Made by a program: the position numbers and the translations under genes
Shown: one piece after another, positions 51,949 to 60,570 of the stretch
Position numbering within the stretch: position 1 is the first letter of the stretch
How the letters are laid out: the number at the start of each line of letters is the position of its first letter
Notes under the pieces: generated by a model
The model's input: the letters and a program-made list of their open reading frames with translations, nothing else
Database searches by the model: none
What the model was told of the DNA's origin: nothing
Source of the DNA: Chitinophaga skermanii
Lineage (GTDB): Bacteria; Bacteroidota; Bacteroidia; Chitinophagales; Chitinophagaceae
Assembly (NCBI RefSeq): GCF_003259335.1
Contig: NZ_QLLL01000006.1
Location: forward strand, 248,001 to 312,000
Direction of reading: 5' to 3'
Length of the DNA stretch: 64,000 nt

Positions 51949-53124
51949 ATGCAAAAAGGTTTATTAGCCCTCGCTGTAGGAGGGTTTGGTATAGGAATGA
52001 CCGAGTTCGTGATGATGGGTATTTTGCCCGATCTAGCCAGCTCCTTGCATATCACTATCCCCCAAGCTGGTCATTTTATTTCAGCATATGCTTTAGGTGT
52101 TGTTGTAGGTGCTCCATTACTAACTGCTATTGGTGCGAAATACACACCCAACAAAGTATTAATCATGCTTATGTTGTGGTTCACGGTGTTCAACACTTTA
52201 TCGGCTTTTTCTCCGAATTATTACACATTGCTAACCATGCGCTTCTTATCAGGCTTGCCACATGGTGCCTTCTTTGGTATTGGTGCGGTGGTAGCTGGAA
52301 AGTTAGCGGCTGAAGGGAAAGCGGCGCAAGCTATTTCTATCATGTTCACTGGTTTAACGGTGGCCAATATTATTGGTGTGCCATTAGGTACTTACATTGG
52401 GCATAGTTTTGATTGGCGAATCACCTTTGGAGCAGTAGGCATAATTGGGATATTGGCCATGTTAAGCATCTACAGTTGGATGCCGGCTATGGAAAAGGAA
52501 AAACAATCCCAAGACGGCAGCAGCTTCCAAGTGTTTAAACAAGTGGAATTATGGCTGATTGTGCTATTGACAACTATAGGCACAGGTGGCTTCTTTGCTT
52601 GGTATAGTTATATTGCTCCATTGTTAACCGACATTACACATATCGACCCAAGCATGGTCACATATGTGTTAGTAATTGCCGGTGTGGGTATGTCGTTCGG
52701 GAATATTGCCGGTGCAAAATTAGCCGATAAATATTCGCCCGTGGTAGCTGTTATTTTCTTGCTATTATTTATGACAGCCGTTTTATTAACATTAACATTC
52801 GTTGCAAGTAGTAAACCACTTACATTCATCATGACCTTCATTATAGGTGCCACAGCATTTTCTATTGTAGCTCCTATTCAAATGATGATGATTAAATCCG
52901 CGAAAGGTGCTGAAATGTTGGGATCCAGCATTACACAAGGTGCCTTTAACATTGGAAACGCATTAGGTGCTTATCTTGGCGGTATTCCATTAACATTGGG
53001 CTATAGCTTTACCAGCCCCGATGTTGTTGGGGCCGGCATGGCACTTGGCGGGGTTTTAATTGCTGTTACAATCTTAGTACTTAGAAACAAAAAAGTAAGT
53101 ACGCCTGTATGTGCCGAGTGCTAA
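51949..53124 (+). CDS. MFS transporter (AraJ/sugar-efflux type)
   Basis: A 391-residue inner-membrane transporter with 12 predicted helices. I start at ATG 51949 (MQKGLLALAVGGFGIGMTEFVMMGILPDLA); the frame is open 27 bases further upstream through a TTG. GMTEFVMMGILPDLA and MRFLSGLPHGAFFGIGAVVAGKLA are characteristic of the drug/arabinose efflux branch of DHA1 transporters. The two halves are separated by a charged loop (MEKEKQSQDGSS). The substrate is unknown; the divergent IclR regulator suggests a small organic acid or sugar-derived effector. Confidence 0.9.
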   Translation: MQKGLLALAVGGFGIGMTEFVMMGILPDLASSLHITIPQAGHFISAYALGVVVGAPLLTAIGAKYTPNKVLIMLMLWFTVFNTLSAFSPNYYTLLTMRFLSGLPHGAFFGIGAVVAGKLAAEGKAAQAISIMFTGLTVANIIGVPLGTYIGHSFDWRITFGAVGIIGILAMLSIYSWMPAMEKEKQSQDGSSFQVFKQVELWLIVLLTTIGTGGFFAWYSYIAPLLTDITHIDPSMVTYVLVIAGVGMSFGNIAGAKLADKYSPVVAVIFLLLFMTAVLLTLTFVASSKPLTFIMTFIIGATAFSIVAPIQMMMIKSAKGAEMLGSSITQGAFNIGNALGAYLGGIPLTLGYSFTSPDVVGAGMALGGVLIAVTILVLRNKKVSTPVCAEC

Positions 53125-53149
53125 CAATTTTATAGATAAATAAGTGAAG

Positions 53150-53190
53150 AGCTGATCTTAAAAGTGCAAAGACTTCGGGATCAGCTTTTT
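53150..53190 (+). terminator. Rho-independent terminator of the MFS gene
   Basis: AGCTGATC (53150-53157) pairs with GATCAGCT (53179-53186) and is followed by TTTTT. Confidence 0.8.
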
Positions 53191-53530
53191 CAATTATGGT
53201 AGATTCACTAGTAGTATTTTCAACATTCCCCCAACTCTCCCAAACAGCTATTAATACATCCGTTTAAACCCAACTCAGCCAACCTATCCAATAAATCAAA
53301 TTTACGCGCCATTTTAGGCAGCCTTCACCACCTTTTCCCCCTTAAGCAAACCGATATTCCAAGCATTAAAAAAACCGCCTAAACAAGCCTTATTTTAAGA
53401 ATCGAAAGCAACCTCATTTAAATACAGTCAAACAACCACCTTAACACCCATATTTGCGACAAACATCATGAAAATCCTCAAAAAATGCCCCGCTGAAACG
53501 CAATAGGCATAGGGGTCATCTCGACAACAT
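53191..53530. other. Gene-free spacer before the third 11-bp array
   Basis: About 340 bases of C/A-rich sequence without a credible gene or RNA. The last part (from about 53509) begins to show units similar to the array that follows. Confidence 0.45.
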
Positions 53531-53682
53531 GTCGACAAATAGCATACTAAGTGCCGATAAACACTGGGGGGTTGTCGGAGAAATGTCGGTAGAGAGTCGG
53601 CAAAAGGCTTACTAAACCCTTACAAATACTGGGAGTGAGTCGGTAAACAGTCGGTGAAGAGTCGGTAATCTCCCGAAAAATG
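53531..53682. repeat. Degenerate tandem array, 11-bp period with a higher-order 65-bp duplication
   Basis: Consecutive units from 53531: GTCGACAAATA, GCATACTAAGT, GCCGATAAACA, CTGGGGGGTT, GTCGGAGAAAT, GTCGGTAGAGA, GTCGGCAAAAG, GCTTACTAAAC, CCTTACAAATA, CTGGGAGTGA, GTCGGTAAACA, GTCGGTGAAGA, GTCGGTAATCT, CCCGAAAAATG. The order GTCG.., GC.TACTAA.., ..ATAAA/ACAAATA, CTGGG (10 bases), GTCGG, GTCGG occurs twice, so a block of six units was duplicated after the basic 11-bp pattern arose. It lies about 215 bases before the 1769-residue helicase gene. GTCGG is the dominant unit start. Confidence 0.8.
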
Positions 53683-53897
53683 GGCGACTTCTCCTCAAAA
53701 GTATGTAACACTGCTACAAGAGTTAAAATACTATCAGAAAACTAGTCATGCACCGCCTGTTGGCAACATCTTTGCATGTATTAAGTTGGCAAGTAAGGTA
53801 ACATAACTGTTAAGATGAGGCTTCCAAATAAGCCTATTTTTTCAACCTATCTACCTGTATTTACTGTACTTTTAACCTCCGAATTATATATAGAATC

Positions 53898-56800
53898 ATG
53901 TCCCAAGTTTCATTCCCTACATATCTAGAAACCGCTTTTGAACAAGGCCCCTGGTCAACCGATGAAATAGTTGCCTTTTTATTACCCATTTTCGAAGAAG
54001 TTTTTCATCTCCATGAGCATGGATTGGTTGCACCTTTCGAGGTTAAAGAAAGTGTATTTGTATACGATGCAAACTTGGATATTGATGAACAAAGTGCACA
54101 TGTGCCCGCTCTTAATTTAGCAGCTATAAGTGTTCTTTTACAGAAGAATAAATCCCGCGCATTTGACATAACAGGTACATGGATTGAAGATGAGGAGTTG
54201 CCGGAAATGGTGAATGCAGAGGTGCATACGGATGAGCATGAGAGCCCTACTAGGCCGGCTTACCTATTGGGGTATCAATGTTATGAACACCATTTCGGTC
54301 ACCACGATGTACAAAGTGATATTTTCTGTTTGGGATTATACCTTGGTTCCTTAGTGATGGGATTAAACCTTTACCAGGTAAAAGATGTACAAAAGTTCGC
54401 CCAATACCGTAAGCGTTCAATTACGTTGAACAAGCGCGTACACCCAACCATCCATGCCCTGGTTGCTGAAATGACTCATCTAGACAGGCGAGCAAGGCCA
54501 CGAGATCTCTCAGAAGTGCTTCACCGGTTAAGATATTACCGCGATTATGATCCATTAAAGCAAACAGATTTAGCATCTGAAGCAATTTTTGAAATCAAGC
54601 AACCTAATAACCGGAAAAGCTTTATTCTTTCAAAATTACGCAACCGTTTGTTCGATACGAGTCGCCGTAATCGCTTGTTGTATTATAAGCCGAATGCCCG
54701 GTTTGTAAACTTAACGATCAGTAGTGTTCCGAATGTATTGAATTACCAAAGCATTGAACCGGCATTATTGTTTACTTGGAGCGGGGCTTTACATGATCGT
54801 ATTATTGGGATGAAGGATATTTCTTTGAACAAGCAATTACAATTCATCGATCATCCCTATCTGAATTCACAACTCAATACCGTTCGTATTTCCGTTGATA
54901 ACGACGAGAAAGAATATGGGTTCAGCCAATTAAAACTAGTGGTGGCATTTTTCAATTGGTATAATCTAAAGGAGGATGATCAAGAACTTATACAAAGCCC
55001 CCTGCTACTGCTTCCAGTTAAATTAAAGCGCACAAAATCGCTGCAACACGAGCAATTTACATTAGCGTTAATCGACAATGAAGCAATCATTAACCCTGTA
55101 CTTGCTAACTACTTAAAGGATTTATATGGTATTCAACTACCGGCTAGCATAGATTTTGAGAAAACAAGCATGGAGCAATTCTATGAAGCCTTGCGAGCAA
55201 AAATAGAAGGCGCACAAGAAGGTATTACATTACAATACATAAGCAAACCAAGAATTAAAATTATTCACAGCATTGCCAAAAGAACGATTCAACAATACGA
55301 GAAAAAGCTAAAATCAAATGGCAATGGATATGCTAACAGGGTTTTTGCACCGCTGAGTTTGGCTATCCACTATCAAAAAATCATTTTTGCGAAAGAAGAT
55401 TTTGCTCAATGCACACTAAGTAATCCACATCGCAAATATGTACTCGAGGGGAAGCAAAGCACGCCAACTTTTGCTTTCGATCAAGGAGAGAACAACCCGT
55501 ATGCTTGGGAGTTTGATGTGTGTAATATTGTACTCGGCAATTTCAACTATAAAAAAATGAGCTTGGTACGTGATTACCAGCAAGTAGAAGAAATGGATAT
55601 TGAACACCCCGTGTTCAACGAATTGTTCAGCAATTTACCCAAAACAATTGTTAAGCCGCTTCCCGCCTACCAACCTTCCGACTGGTTCCAAGTAATTACT
55701 GCCGACCCTACACAAACAAGGGCCATATTACAGGCTAGAACAGGGAAAAGTTACATTATCCAAGGTCCTCCAGGTACAGGAAAAAGTCAAACCATTACGA
55801 ATTTAATAGCCGACTTTCTTGCTCTTGGGAAAACGGTGTTATTTGTATGTGAGAAAAGAGCTGCCTTAGATGTTGTATATCACCGCTTACAACAGAACCA
55901 TTTGGCAGAATTGTGCTGTTATATCCACGATAGCCAAGACGATAAAAAAGAGTTCGTAAGAGATTTAAAAGCTGTATACGACGATTTTCTTCACAAAAAA
56001 ATGGACCTACAGCAAATTACGTTTGATAGAAAAATAGCGATGGAGCGCTTACAAGATAAATTAGATGTACTGGAGAATTATCACTTTCAACAAAACAATA
56101 TTCATGAACATGCGGGCACGAGTACGCGTAAGTTGATAGAACAATTGCTCGTATTAAGAGAAGATTTACCGACCTTAACTACCCAACAGCAAGATAAAGT
56201 GCCTAGTTACAGCCATTGGCAGCGTTTTGGAAGTACCCTCACACAACTAAGTGAAGTACTTGCCGGTACAGGTGCAGAAAAAGCTTTGGCGCTTCACCCG
56301 TTCAGCAATTTATCTTCACACATTATCCAATCTGCTAACCCATTCCAATTATTCAATCAAATATATGACAGTGCTTGCCAAGCATTGGAACAGTTTCAAC
56401 AATTGGTACAGGAGCAAAGTATCCCAGCTACCTATGCCACGAAAATTGCACAATTTGCGCAACTCATCACCGATGCTGTTATCCTTTCTCCACTTGCCAA
56501 CACCGGTAATTTAGACTTAGTTGATCCATCGAACGAAGCAGCGAAAGTGTTCGATGCGCAATACCAAACGTTCCAATATCTTGCTGAACAGTATCAACAA
56601 ACCATTCGGCAAAATAACAACTGGGCAAAGAAATTTAGCGAGCAGGAAACTCGACAAGCCGTAGATATTGCTGCTAAATACGAATCATCCTTCTTCAAGT
56701 TCTTATCCGGTAGTTGGCGAAGGTTGAAGCGTGAAATGAAAATTGCCTACAACTTCGACGCACATGTTTTGCCGCCTACTATAAGCATGGTATTACAAGA

Positions 56801-59207
56801 ACTGCAAGCAGAATACGATGCGCAAGCAAAAATGCTTCAACAGCAACAACTATTAAAACAGGATTACCACGTTGATAACATACATACTGTAAAAATAGGC
56901 ATTGAAGCATTGCGTAGGAAATTAGGTGATGCCGATGTTGATTATCTTTTACATCATCCACATGCAAATACATTAGTACTACAACTAAACCAGCTGGCCA
57001 CCACTTTCCAAAAATTAGATCTTCAATTAAAACAAACCTTGTATAACTATGCAGAAAAATCATTCCTGCAATTGCAAGATGAATTAGTAACAATCGAAAG
57101 TAACCTTGAAACGCTACGAGAACTACTTCCAGCATTGAAGGATTTTACATTATTACCGGAAGAACTTCAATCTACAATAAGACAAATTCCGCTTACACCG
57201 GCGCAAGCCGCAGCCGCCATGGCCCTTCGTTCATATGATTTAATATTAACCCAAAGTCGCGGCTTTGCCAATACGCAACAAGAAAACCTTCATCAAACAG
57301 TAAACGATATAGCGCGCATTTACCAACAAGTATTACATTTAAATAGCGACTTCATTCGCGCCACTCGCCGATCTACCTTCCTTACACATTACGAAATCAG
57401 CGCGGCTAAAGATGCCATACTAGATGAAGATGAGAAAGCCTACAAAAAATCTTACCTCGAGGGAAGAAAAATATTAGAACATGAAATGAGTAAAACCATG
57501 CGATACAAAAGTATCCGTGAAATGGCTTCCGATGACAGTGGACGCGTATTGAAAGATATTAAACCCGTGTGGCTGATGAGTCCATTAAGTGTAAGTGATA
57601 GTTTGCCACTCGACATACAATCGTTTGATGTAGTGATTTTCGATGAAGCAAGCCAAATACCGTTAGAAGAAGGCATACCGGCTTTGTTCCGTGCGCCACA
57701 AACAATTATTGTTGGTGACGACAAACAAATGCCACCAAGCAATTTCTTCAATACTAAAACAGAAGACCCGAACGATTTAGAGAGCTTTGAAGGAGAAAAA
57801 GAAGATGAAATATTAAGTAGTGAATCGGATAGTTTACTTATTCAAGGAGCCAGGAAACTACCCAGTACTATGCTTCGCTGGCACTATAGAAGCAGGTATG
57901 AAACATTGATTAGCTATAGCAACCATGCATTCTATGCAGGTGAATTATTAACAATTCCCGACCGCACATCGCATTTGGTTACCACCGTCATTCCCCCTAT
58001 TACGCAAACAATTGACGGGCTATTACATGCACCTAAACTATTGCAACAAAGCATTTCTTATCATTACTTACCGAATAGCCTATATGCTTCCCGGAAGAAT
58101 GTGATGGAAGCAGAATACATAGCGTATGTACTAAAGCAATTATTAACGAATAGAATTGAAGAGTCAATTGGCATCGTGGCTTTTAGCCAAGAGCAACAAC
58201 TCACCATTGAAACAGCGATTGAAAAACTAGCAGACAAGGACAAAACGTTTGAATCCTTATTGGAAGCTGCTTATAATAGAAAAGAAGAAGGACAATTCAC
58301 AGGACTATTCGTTAAGAACCTAGAAAATGTACAGGGCGACGAGCGAGATATTATCATTATAAGTACATGCTATGGTCGTGATGCGAAGGGTAAAATGCTC
58401 ATGAATTTCGGTCCTATTAACAGGAAAGGAGGTGAGAAGAGATTAAACGTGATATTCAGTCGTGCTAAAAAGCACATGGCTGTTGTTTCAAGCATGAAAT
58501 ATCAAGACATTACAAACGACTACAATGAAGGTGCTAACTACTTAAAGCGATTCCTACATTATGCAGAAACAGTGAGTAATGGGCAACTCCAAGAAGCCAA
58601 AATAATACTGAAAAGCCTTTTACCTACTACGCAATTAAGCAAGCAAAGTTTACCAGCCCAATACGCTATAGTTACCCAACAAATAAGTGATGCTCTAATA
58701 GCTGCAGGATACGAAGCTGACACTTACATTGGTCAAAGTAGTTTTAAATGTTCGATAGCTGTAAAAAGAAAAGGAGAAAAAGATTTTAGTTTAGGTATTC
58801 TAGTAGATGAAGACCAACACTACGACAACCCCGATGTGCTAGAACAGTATTACCAACGACCAGCAACATTGCGTGCATTCGGTTGGCCTTTACTACAAGT
58901 GTATGCAAAGGATTGGTTGCAAAATAGGGATAACATCTTACAAAGTATCTTGCAACTATTACAACATCCCGTTCAGCAAAATCGAACGGTAAACGGAGCA
59001 AACACCCAGTTAATTTACCTCGAAAACCGTGCACAACAAAAATTTTGGGAGATTTCTCCATTTGGAACTAAGCTTAAAACACGCTTCGGGAAAATTGGTT
59101 CTGCAGGACAATCAAACGTGCAAACATATTTAAATAACCAGGAAGCCTTACAGGAAATGGAGCAATTAATTGCTGTTAAGAAAGATGAAGGGTATAGCGA
59201 ATTATGA
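53898..59207 (+). CDS. Pseudokinase / DUF4011 / SF1 helicase / Vsr-like nuclease / WGR giant protein
   Basis: A 1769-residue cytoplasmic protein. Residues 1-215 look like the C-lobe of a Ser/Thr kinase without catalytic residues: FHLHEHGLVAPFEV sits where LHxxGIxHRDLKP would be, DVQSDIFCLGLYLGSLVMG matches subdomain IX, and LDRRARPRDLSEVL matches subdomain XI. A DUF4011-type segment begins near 246 (LRNRLFDTSRRNRLLYY). The SF1 helicase has GPPGTGKS (623-630), a long coiled-coil insertion (about 690-1140), DEAS (1249-1252), GDDKQMPPS (1273-1281), ENVQGDERD (from 1476) and RLNVIFSRAKK (from 1515). About 1597-1695 is a Vsr/MTES_1575-like endonuclease (ISDALIAAGYEADTYIG, GILVDEDQHY, FGWPLLQVYAKDW). 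The last 70 residues are a WGR-like domain with FGK in place of WGR. Related architectures occur in antiphage or repair settings; function here is inferred only. Confidence 0.85.
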   Translation: MSQVSFPTYLETAFEQGPWSTDEIVAFLLPIFEEVFHLHEHGLVAPFEVKESVFVYDANLDIDEQSAHVPALNLAAISVLLQKNKSRAFDITGTWIEDEELPEMVNAEVHTDEHESPTRPAYLLGYQCYEHHFGHHDVQSDIFCLGLYLGSLVMGLNLYQVKDVQKFAQYRKRSITLNKRVHPTIHALVAEMTHLDRRARPRDLSEVLHRLRYYRDYDPLKQTDLASEAIFEIKQPNNRKSFILSKLRNRLFDTSRRNRLLYYKPNARFVNLTISSVPNVLNYQSIEPALLFTWSGALHDRIIGMKDISLNKQLQFIDHPYLNSQLNTVRISVDNDEKEYGFSQLKLVVAFFNWYNLKEDDQELIQSPLLLLPVKLKRTKSLQHEQFTLALIDNEAIINPVLANYLKDLYGIQLPASIDFEKTSMEQFYEALRAKIEGAQEGITLQYISKPRIKIIHSIAKRTIQQYEKKLKSNGNGYANRVFAPLSLAIHYQKIIFAKEDFAQCTLSNPHRKYVLEGKQSTPTFAFDQGENNPYAWEFDVCNIVLGNFNYKKMSLVRDYQQVEEMDIEHPVFNELFSNLPKTIVKPLPAYQPSDWFQVITADPTQTRAILQARTGKSYIIQGPPGTGKSQTITNLIADFLALGKTVLFVCEKRAALDVVYHRLQQNHLAELCCYIHDSQDDKKEFVRDLKAVYDDFLHKKMDLQQITFDRKIAMERLQDKLDVLENYHFQQNNIHEHAGTSTRKLIEQLLVLREDLPTLTTQQQDKVPSYSHWQRFGSTLTQLSEVLAGTGAEKALALHPFSNLSSHIIQSANPFQLFNQIYDSACQALEQFQQLVQEQSIPATYATKIAQFAQLITDAVILSPLANTGNLDLVDPSNEAAKVFDAQYQTFQYLAEQYQQTIRQNNNWAKKFSEQETRQAVDIAAKYESSFFKFLSGSWRRLKREMKIAYNFDAHVLPPTISMVLQELQAEYDAQAKMLQQQQLLKQDYHVDNIHTVKIGIEALRRKLGDADVDYLLHHPHANTLVLQLNQLATTFQKLDLQLKQTLYNYAEKSFLQLQDELVTIESNLETLRELLPALKDFTLLPEELQSTIRQIPLTPAQAAAAMALRSYDLILTQSRGFANTQQENLHQTVNDIARIYQQVLHLNSDFIRATRRSTFLTHYEISAAKDAILDEDEKAYKKSYLEGRKILEHEMSKTMRYKSIREMASDDSGRVLKDIKPVWLMSPLSVSDSLPLDIQSFDVVIFDEASQIPLEEGIPALFRAPQTIIVGDDKQMPPSNFFNTKTEDPNDLESFEGEKEDEILSSESDSLLIQGARKLPSTMLRWHYRSRYETLISYSNHAFYAGELLTIPDRTSHLVTTVIPPITQTIDGLLHAPKLLQQSISYHYLPNSLYASRKNVMEAEYIAYVLKQLLTNRIEESIGIVAFSQEQQLTIETAIEKLADKDKTFESLLEAAYNRKEEGQFTGLFVKNLENVQGDERDIIIISTCYGRDAKGKMLMNFGPINRKGGEKRLNVIFSRAKKHMAVVSSMKYQDITNDYNEGANYLKRFLHYAETVSNGQLQEAKIILKSLLPTTQLSKQSLPAQYAIVTQQISDALIAAGYEADTYIGQSSFKCSIAVKRKGEKDFSLGILVDEDQHYDNPDVLEQYYQRPATLRAFGWPLLQVYAKDWLQNRDNILQSILQLLQHPVQQNRTVNGANTQLIYLENRAQQKFWEISPFGTKLKTRFGKIGSAGQSNVQTYLNNQEALQEMEQLIAVKKDEGYSEL

Positions 59208-59211
59208 TCAT

Positions 59212-60570
59212 CTATTCTTTCCAAGGTAATTGATCACTGGGAATATGATCATCTTTGAATGATTGGTTGATCTGTGGCACATCTTTCCTGTGGTATGTGA
59301 AAACTTGGGTTTTAATTTTTTGTACAGTTTCTTCGGCGGGTTGTTGCCCTTGGTAAACTTGTTGGTTATATGTATCGAAAGTGTCTTTCATTTCTTCCTT
59401 GCCTTGCGATTCGAAGGTGGAGGAAATAGAAGCCTGCTTACCGGTAATAAAAACCCGGTCCCACCATTGGTAAAGTCGTTTCATAAATTCGTTTGCCGAA
59501 GAAGGTGATTTCATCACGCGTTTTAGCCAATAATGTTCGCTTTGCAGGTAATATTTCCGTGTACTTATAATTCTCCGGGTTAATTCAATAGCAAACTTGC
59601 TCACGATCCAGAGTAAGGCGATTAGTAATAAACATGCGCATAAGGCTGTGTACCAAGGCATGCCCATTATCATTCGTGGGCCTTTTTCCTTGGTGGTTTG
59701 CAAAGGTCTGATTGTATTATTCAAACTATCTTGCAAAGTGGTTAGCATGCCTAAATTTGGATTATCGGCGATATGGATTTTAGTATCGGGCGTTTTCCTT
59801 GAAAACATCTTGGAAGAATACGGGTTCCACCATTGCAATGCAATACCGGGTATTGTAAAATCTCCTGCGTCGGTTAGCAAGTAAGTTACTTTTTCTATTC
59901 TTTCACCATTGGCATCATATTCTGTGCGCGTATCTTTTGTTACGGAGCTTTGTGGGTACACGCTGGCCCAAGGCAATTTCTCGGCTGTAAATTCCGGTAT
60001 AAATTGGGGTAATGTTCCCATAGCATCAATGGTAACAGTTCTTTCAATCACATCACCTACCTTAAGGTTTGATAACGGCTTATTCCATTTCTCATGTAAC
60101 ACCACGTCTTTCGCTACCATCCACGATGTATTCGTTGGAAATTCTTTCGGGATAGGTTTAACAACAAAATGCAAAACCGGTGTTTTAATGGTAACCTTCA
60201 CACTTTCCGAGCTACCCTCGGGTGGCGTAGTAGCTACAATGTTGATAGATGGCACACTGAAGCTGCCGGCTTTATAGGGGAAAACAAGGTAGTAGAATTG
60301 AATGCCGGGGTAAGACTTCCCGTTTACATCGTATCTACCAGTTTGAGCATCGGTAAAAGGAATAATAAATGCATTGGGAACTTGGATGTTATCAAACTCC
60401 AAAGGTTCTGTGTACCAAGTGGCTGTTAATACCGTGTAAGTTACTTTAAAAGGCTGTTGCACATACACAGCGCTACGGTCTAATGTAGCCCGGGCAAAGC
60501 AGTTCACCTGTGCATGTAACACCTGTACATGGCACATCAAACAAAAGCATATGATATACAATCTTACCAT
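59212..60570 (-). CDS. BatD-like protein
   Basis: A 452-residue envelope protein with a signal peptide (1-20, ending VLHAQ), three Ig-like beta domains (about 22-300; RATLDRSAVYVQQPFKVTYTV, VGDVIERTVTIDAMGTLPQFIPE, TYLLTDAGDFTIPGIALQWWNP), one membrane helix (about 307-328) and a cytoplasmic tail. This is the BatD plan. BatD works with the VWA proteins BatA and BatB and with MoxR ATPases; the system is linked to aerotolerance and envelope integrity in Bacteroidota. Its start overlaps the end of the BatB-like gene by 7 bases, so it is translated in the same operon. Confidence 0.9.
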   Translation of the reverse strand: MVRLYIICFCLMCHVQVLHAQVNCFARATLDRSAVYVQQPFKVTYTVLTATWYTEPLEFDNIQVPNAFIIPFTDAQTGRYDVNGKSYPGIQFYYLVFPYKAGSFSVPSINIVATTPPEGSSESVKVTIKTPVLHFVVKPIPKEFPTNTSWMVAKDVVLHEKWNKPLSNLKVGDVIERTVTIDAMGTLPQFIPEFTAEKLPWASVYPQSSVTKDTRTEYDANGERIEKVTYLLTDAGDFTIPGIALQWWNPYSSKMFSRKTPDTKIHIADNPNLGMLTTLQDSLNNTIRPLQTTKEKGPRMIMGMPWYTALCACLLLIALLWIVSKFAIELTRRIISTRKYYLQSEHYWLKRVMKSPSSANEFMKRLYQWWDRVFITGKQASISSTFESQGKEEMKDTFDTYNQQVYQGQQPAEETVQKIKTQVFTYHRKDVPQINQSFKDDHIPSDQLPWKE

